Shown here: positions 26,707 to 30,334 of the stretch, piece by piece
How positions within the stretch are numbered: position 1 is the stretch's first letter
How the letters are laid out: the number at the start of each line of letters is the position of its first letter
Assembly (NCBI GenBank): GCA_005223375.1
Contig: RXOD01004054.1
Span: forward strand, 1-30,334
DNA length: 30,334 nt
Source: Amoebophrya sp. AT5.2
Lineage: Eukaryota; Sar; Dinophyceae; Syndiniales; Amoebophryaceae
Direction of reading: 5' to 3'
Position numbers and translations under genes: made by a program
Notes under the pieces: generated by a model
What the model was told of the DNA's origin: nothing
The model's input: only the letters and a program-made list of their open reading frames with translations
Databases searched by the model: none

Positions 26707-27903
26707 CTAGGCCAGCACATCCTTCTGCTTGTTGAAGTATGGGCGCAGCACCCACTCCACCTTGCAGTCCTTCATATCCATTGTCCCCAATTCTACCCTG
26801 TACAGCTGCAGGCTAAATCGCGGCCCCACTTCCCGCAATTCGATATCGCTCTCCCGTTTCTCCGTCTGACCGTTCTCCAACTTCCGCTTTTTCTTTGCCC
26901 CCGCGCCCCCGTCCTTCAGGTCGCCGTAGTTGTAGTGCCGGAAATGTATGGTGTCTTTATGGTTTGCGAAAGTCATCACGCGGTTTCCCAGCGGCGCCGC
27001 AGGCGGGAAAAGCGCCTGCAAGATGGTTTGCACGCGCTTCCCAAACTTCGATTCGAAGTTGTGGAACAGGAGATGCGGCGCGGCTTCCGACATGTTGTCT
27101 GGCTTCTCGGCGAGGTCGTGGCGGAGGATGACGTTCTTCATGCCGAAATACGCCGTAGGCCCGTACGGCAGGTGGGAGATGATCAGTCCGTCGGGCTCCC
27201 CTCGGTGCTCGTGGACAATGCAAATGTCTGTAACGTCGTTCTTCCGCGCCATCTCCACGAGATCCTTCATCACATAGGAACCTGGAAAGCGTGCGAGTGG
27301 GAATGATTGAGGATGTTGAGATCTTTGATTTGTGGGACGACGAGTGCTTATGTTTTACTTCTACCGCTGGAATTGGAAATTTGCATTTCTTGAGATCTAT
27401 CTGCGTTCGTTGTGAGAAACACAAAGCAACAGGACGATGGACGTTCATCTTCATGCTTAGCTTACTAGCAGCCACAGGGGAATCGGAATTCATAACGAAA
27501 CAAAATGGGTGGAAAACCCGGGTATGAAGAGCATGAAGATGTTGTTCGTACCACGATTTATCCTTTGCGCGTTCGGCAGCAGAAGCCGGAACTCCTTCAC
27601 GAAGCTCATCAGCCGCGAGCTTGGTTCTCTCGCCGTCGTGATCACGATTTTTGGGTCTCGGACGCCCATGTATGCGTACTCATCGTCGATCACCTGGTGC
27701 TGCTCCCGCGTTGTCACATCCTCCAGGTCCAGCCCCGTACGCAGCTTGTCCGCTTCTTTGCTTCGGAGGTCGGTCGGCAGCGCCTTGTTCTGCTCCAGCG
27801 CGTCGCGGAGCCGCTTCTTCTTCTCGAACGTAGTCGCCTCGCGCTCCTCCAGCGCCTTCTGGTAGAGGTACTCCTTGCGCTGCCGCGTCGACTTGCGCAA
27901 CAT
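26707..27903 (-). CDS. IMP4: U3 small nucleolar ribonucleoprotein IMP4, Brix domain (2 exons)
   Basis: Exons 27552-27903 and 26707-27281 join to 927 nt, 308 residues plus TAG, near the family's usual 290-300. The start MLRKSTRQRKEYLYQKALEE is the conserved basic helix of IMP4. The Brix domain follows: KIVITTAREPSSRLMSFVKE, PNAQRINRG, then after the splice SYVMKDLVEMAR, CIVHEHRGEPDGLIISHLPY, GPTAYFGMKNVILRHD, MTFANHKDTIHFRHYNY and VELREVGPRF-type sequence. In eukaryotes IMP4, with IMP3 and MPP10, binds U3 snoRNA in the nucleolus and drives pre-18S rRNA cleavage. A lysine-rich insert (GGAGAKKKRKLENGQTEK) before the final strands could be a local nuclear signal. An ATG-proximal choice at 27901-27903 fits the family start, although the frame opens further upstream. 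Confidence 0.96.
27282..27551 (-). other. IMP4 intron, GT-AG
   Basis: This 270 bp intron has donor CGTG/GTACGA and acceptor TTTCCAG/GTT. Joining gives INRGSYVMKDLVE, in frame and as expected for the Brix domain (phase 1). Confidence 0.95.
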
Positions 27904-28744
27904 GATTTTCGGGGTCGGCAGGGAGGAAGCTAAAAATTGTGCGCCGGTGACGGTGTGTCTAGTGCGTATCAAGATCGTGATCAAGCTCGAGTAGTTCACC
28001 TTCAAGCTCTAGTACTGGCAGCCACTCATAGTTACCTCCTGGCTGGGACATTTGCATTTGCATTTCACGGACCGGTACCAACTTCAATATGATCATCTAC
28101 AGAAGTGGATCGTGAAGCGGAAGGAGATCGTCTATCTGTGATCGAAGGAAGTACCTTGCAGAGGGGCGCCCCCGCTTCACACGAAACGTGAAGATCTTTG
28201 CGATCAATCTCAACATGTTGGGATCCTGATAGAGTCGTCGCACGAGTTTCAGAAAATGCGATGCAATTCGCATTCACATTGATCGATCATGACCGAAGGT
28301 AGGACAATAGGACGACAATTTAAGTCAGCGACCACACCGCGGCCTCGTCATTCGATACATGTCATACTTTGTAACAAGCGCTCCCCGCTACGCGTCACAG
28401 TTTGTAGTTCTTCGGTGGAGCTGACCTTTCATGTCGCTGCTTCAGGAAGAAAATCCAGGGAGAAAATGGAGCCGTCCAGTTTAATTTGCATGTGTCGTCC
28501 ACCGCCGCGTCGAGTACTTCCTTGTGCGTGGTCCCTGGGAGATCAGCTATCATGATCATCGCAACAGAAATGCAACAAGAGCAGCTCCGCAAGTCAAAAA
28601 GAGCAAGCAGCCACTACGTACAAGCTGCACGTTGACGTACAATAAAAAACGTGAAGTATTGTTTTTTCATAAAAATCTAGCCCACATCGACCTCCGCTAC
28701 GACGCGGACGCGGTCGCATTCGTCGGCTCCACTTCTAGTCTTGT
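27904..28744. other. Intergenic spacer
   Basis: This spacer of about 840 bp lies between IMP4 and the right-end gene. It contains a dense GATC cluster (28091-28288) and a 7-bp hairpin, AATGCGA/TCGCATT, at 28255-28274. A minus-strand ORF at about 28395-28556 (from MIMIADLPGTTHKEVLDAAV to a TGA) has fair composition and could be a small gene or exon, but I recognise nothing in it. Confidence 0.4.
28091..28288. repeat. Cluster of nine GATC sites
   Basis: GATC begins at 28091, 28108, 28126, 28140, 28193, 28202, 28222, 28281 and 28285. Random sequence of this length would hold about one. Four of the first sites sit in partly similar contexts (GATCG followed by purine-rich sequence), which suggests degenerate tandem repeats. 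No function is implied. Confidence 0.7.
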
Positions 28745-30244
28745 TCACTTCGCCACTTTATTGTAGCTCGTTTCGGCCCAGTTTCTTCTTTGCGCGACCT
28801 GTGTGCGCAGCACCTCGCGCTCTTTCGTCAGGCCTCTCAGCGACACGTGGCAGCCTTCCACGAGCTGCTGCAGCACCCCGCACAGCATTAGTAGCTCCCC
28901 GTCGCCCATCTGGTGGCACACCCCCTCCGTGATGATGCTTGCTCCGGCCGGGTACAGCCGCAGCAGGTCTGCCACCTGCTCCAGGGGGGCCTGCGCGTAC
29001 TCCTCCAGCAGGCGCCGAGGCACGTTCGCCGGAATTCTCCACGGCTCGGTCACCTGCCCGACAGCGGAGGGCGCGAGCCCGGGGAACGCCGTCGGCGGCG
29101 ACCCGAGTCTTGTCGGCGGAGCGATGTTGGTGGACCTGGGGCTGCCAGTGATGGGGTTCACTCCTCCTGGATGAGGAAGAGGATAAGCCCCCATGCCGCG
29201 GGGCGGAAAATGCACCTGCTGGTGACCACCAGCACCGGGGCCCATCATAGACTGGAACCCGTACCCCCCCGGCGCATTCACGTTTCCGCCATGCAGATTT
29301 GGGTTTGCAACTGGCTGATCCGCCGGCGGGACACGACCTGTTGCCTCCTTCTCCTTGTTTTCTTCGTTTTCGCTACCCGTGCTCATAGCGCCGAACATGG
29401 CGCCTATTCCGGACACGATTCGCGCGCCAAAATTTGGTAGGGACGCGTCTTCCTCGTCCTCCTTGCTGTCGTCCTTGTTCAGAAACTCTGCAGTTTTGTT
29501 TGGCGACCTCGCGCGGCCACCAGCGACCGAACTTTTTGATTTATCGTCCCCGCCCATGAGAATGGCTTTGTCGCTCTCCGCAGCAAGTTTCTTCAATTGC
29601 TCCAGCTGCGAATCTTTGCCGGTCGTTGTACCGCCAGTCGCTACAAGGTCCGGCTTTCTCACCTGGAACCGCTTCAATGGTTTCTTCCCCGCGGGATTCG
29701 CGCCTGCAACTACTCCCGGCTCTTCGCTCGACGTCGTTGCATCCGACGACTTCGACACGGAACTTTTACTTGCCGCTCCTGGTCTGTCCGGCGCCTTGTT
29801 TCCGGGCAACGCCGAGTCGGAACTTAGCGAATCCGACGGCGTGAAGGCTGGAACAACTTTTTTCGACGCACCGGCAGCCGCTGAAGACGACGCAGCGGCA
29901 CCTCCACTCCCAGCACCTGCTTCCGGCTTTTCATCCGATGTTTTGTTCGACGACGTCGGTCGCGGTGGCGATCTTTCCGCCGACGGTCGGTCTGCGCTGT
30001 CCATCTCCTTCGAGAACGCCGACGCAGCCCTGCGCGGCGGGGGCCGCGAGTTCGACCGTGACCGCGCGGCCTGTGCCGCCTTGATCTCCCGCATCTTCGG
30101 AGAGTTGTCGGTGGAGAAGGCCGCGCCCAGCTCGGTGATCACGGACGGCGAGTTCTTCTGGCAGGAAGAGATCGCGTTGCCCAGTTTCGCCAGGATTTTT
30201 GGTAGCAGCTTCATGGTCCACTCGCCGCTCTCCTCCGTCCACAT
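28745..30244 (-). CDS. Low-complexity protein of unknown function, 5' end uncertain
   Basis: This is a 499-codon frame ending in TGA at 28745-28747. The first ATG is at 30242-30244. The frame stays open to a TGA at 30320-30322, so an upstream exon with an acceptor in that interval is possible. The N-terminal 60 residues look structured (WTMKLLPKILAKLGNAISSC, SVITELGAAF). Residues about 60-390 are Ser-, Ala-, Pro-, Gly- and Lys-rich and probably disordered, with one folded-looking patch (NFGARIVSGIGAMFGAMSTG). The C-terminal 100 residues are helical (VPRRLLEEYAQAPLEQVADLL, GELLMLCGVLQQLVEGC, LTKEREVLRTQVAQRRNW) and may form a coiled coil. I recognise no family. An adaptor or scaffold role would fit this layout, but that is a guess. 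Confidence 0.72.
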   Translation of the reverse strand: MWTEESGEWTMKLLPKILAKLGNAISSCQKNSPSVITELGAAFSTDNSPKMREIKAAQAARSRSNSRPPPRRAASAFSKEMDSADRPSAERSPPRPTSSNKTSDEKPEAGAGSGGAAASSSAAAGASKKVVPAFTPSDSLSSDSALPGNKAPDRPGAASKSSVSKSSDATTSSEEPGVVAGANPAGKKPLKRFQVRKPDLVATGGTTTGKDSQLEQLKKLAAESDKAILMGGDDKSKSSVAGGRARSPNKTAEFLNKDDSKEDEEDASLPNFGARIVSGIGAMFGAMSTGSENEENKEKEATGRVPPADQPVANPNLHGGNVNAPGGYGFQSMMGPGAGGHQQVHFPPRGMGAYPLPHPGGVNPITGSPRSTNIAPPTRLGSPPTAFPGLAPSAVGQVTEPWRIPANVPRRLLEEYAQAPLEQVADLLRLYPAGASIITEGVCHQMGDGELLMLCGVLQQLVEGCHVSLRGLTKEREVLRTQVAQRRNWAETSYNKVAK

Positions 30245-30334
30245 TAGAGGTTGAAAAAATGCAGGTCGTGCTTCAGGTTTAGGTTTAGCCCTTAGCAGAT
30301 CCTGGCTGTCACCTTCCGGTCAGTGATGGTCATC

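Noticed and set aside
28395..28556. Small minus-strand ORF (MIMIADLPGTTHKEVL...)
   Set aside because: Composition is fair but there is no family match, no splice partner and no second line of evidence. It is recorded only within the spacer entry.

Overview
The window looks like nuclear DNA of a compact eukaryotic genome, most likely an alveolate of the dinoflagellate lineage. A syndinian parasite such as Amoebophrya is my best guess, but it is tentative. The evidence is spliceosomal introns (five GT-AG and one GC-AG that I could place to the base), large GC-rich exons separated by AT-richer spacers of roughly 0.6-1.2 kb, a giant secreted Cys-rich protein of a style I associate with dinoflagellates, and all eight well-supported genes on the minus strand, as in the unidirectional gene arrays of dinoflagellates. 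I saw no dinoflagellate spliced-leader sequence, tRNA, rRNA, CRISPR array or bacterial operon signal.

Layout in transcription order (high to low coordinate). 28745-30244: low-complexity protein of unknown function, 5' end uncertain. 26707-27903: IMP4, a Brix-domain protein of the U3 snoRNP, two exons. 23955-25952: membrane-bound RING-CH (MARCH-type) ubiquitin ligase. 23108-23371: small twin-Cys protein resembling the cytochrome oxidase assembly factor COA6. 10918-22164: a single-exon gene of about 11.2 kb encoding a secreted, multi-domain Cys-rich protein of about 3748 residues. 6308-9723: a three-exon acyltransferase-3-like membrane protein with a cytosolic PDZ-like domain. 3838-5392: electron transfer flavoprotein alpha subunit, four exons that join cleanly to 321 residues. 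1-3021: the first 1007 codons of a large gene of unknown function that runs off the left edge.

The neighbours do not form a pathway. ETFA and the COA6-like protein point to an aerobic mitochondrion with beta-oxidation or amino-acid oxidation and a cytochrome oxidase. IMP4 is ribosome biogenesis. The giant protein, the acyltransferase-like protein and the RING-CH ligase belong to the secretory and membrane system.

The most novel items are the giant mosaic protein (three RLCT-type modules, several PAN/WSC-like Cys modules, a CC-rich acidic repeat block and a recurring S-F-L-E/Q linker motif), the acyltransferase-PDZ fusion, and the ETFA introns, of which one carries terminal inverted repeats and another has a GC donor with a CAGG duplication at its ends.
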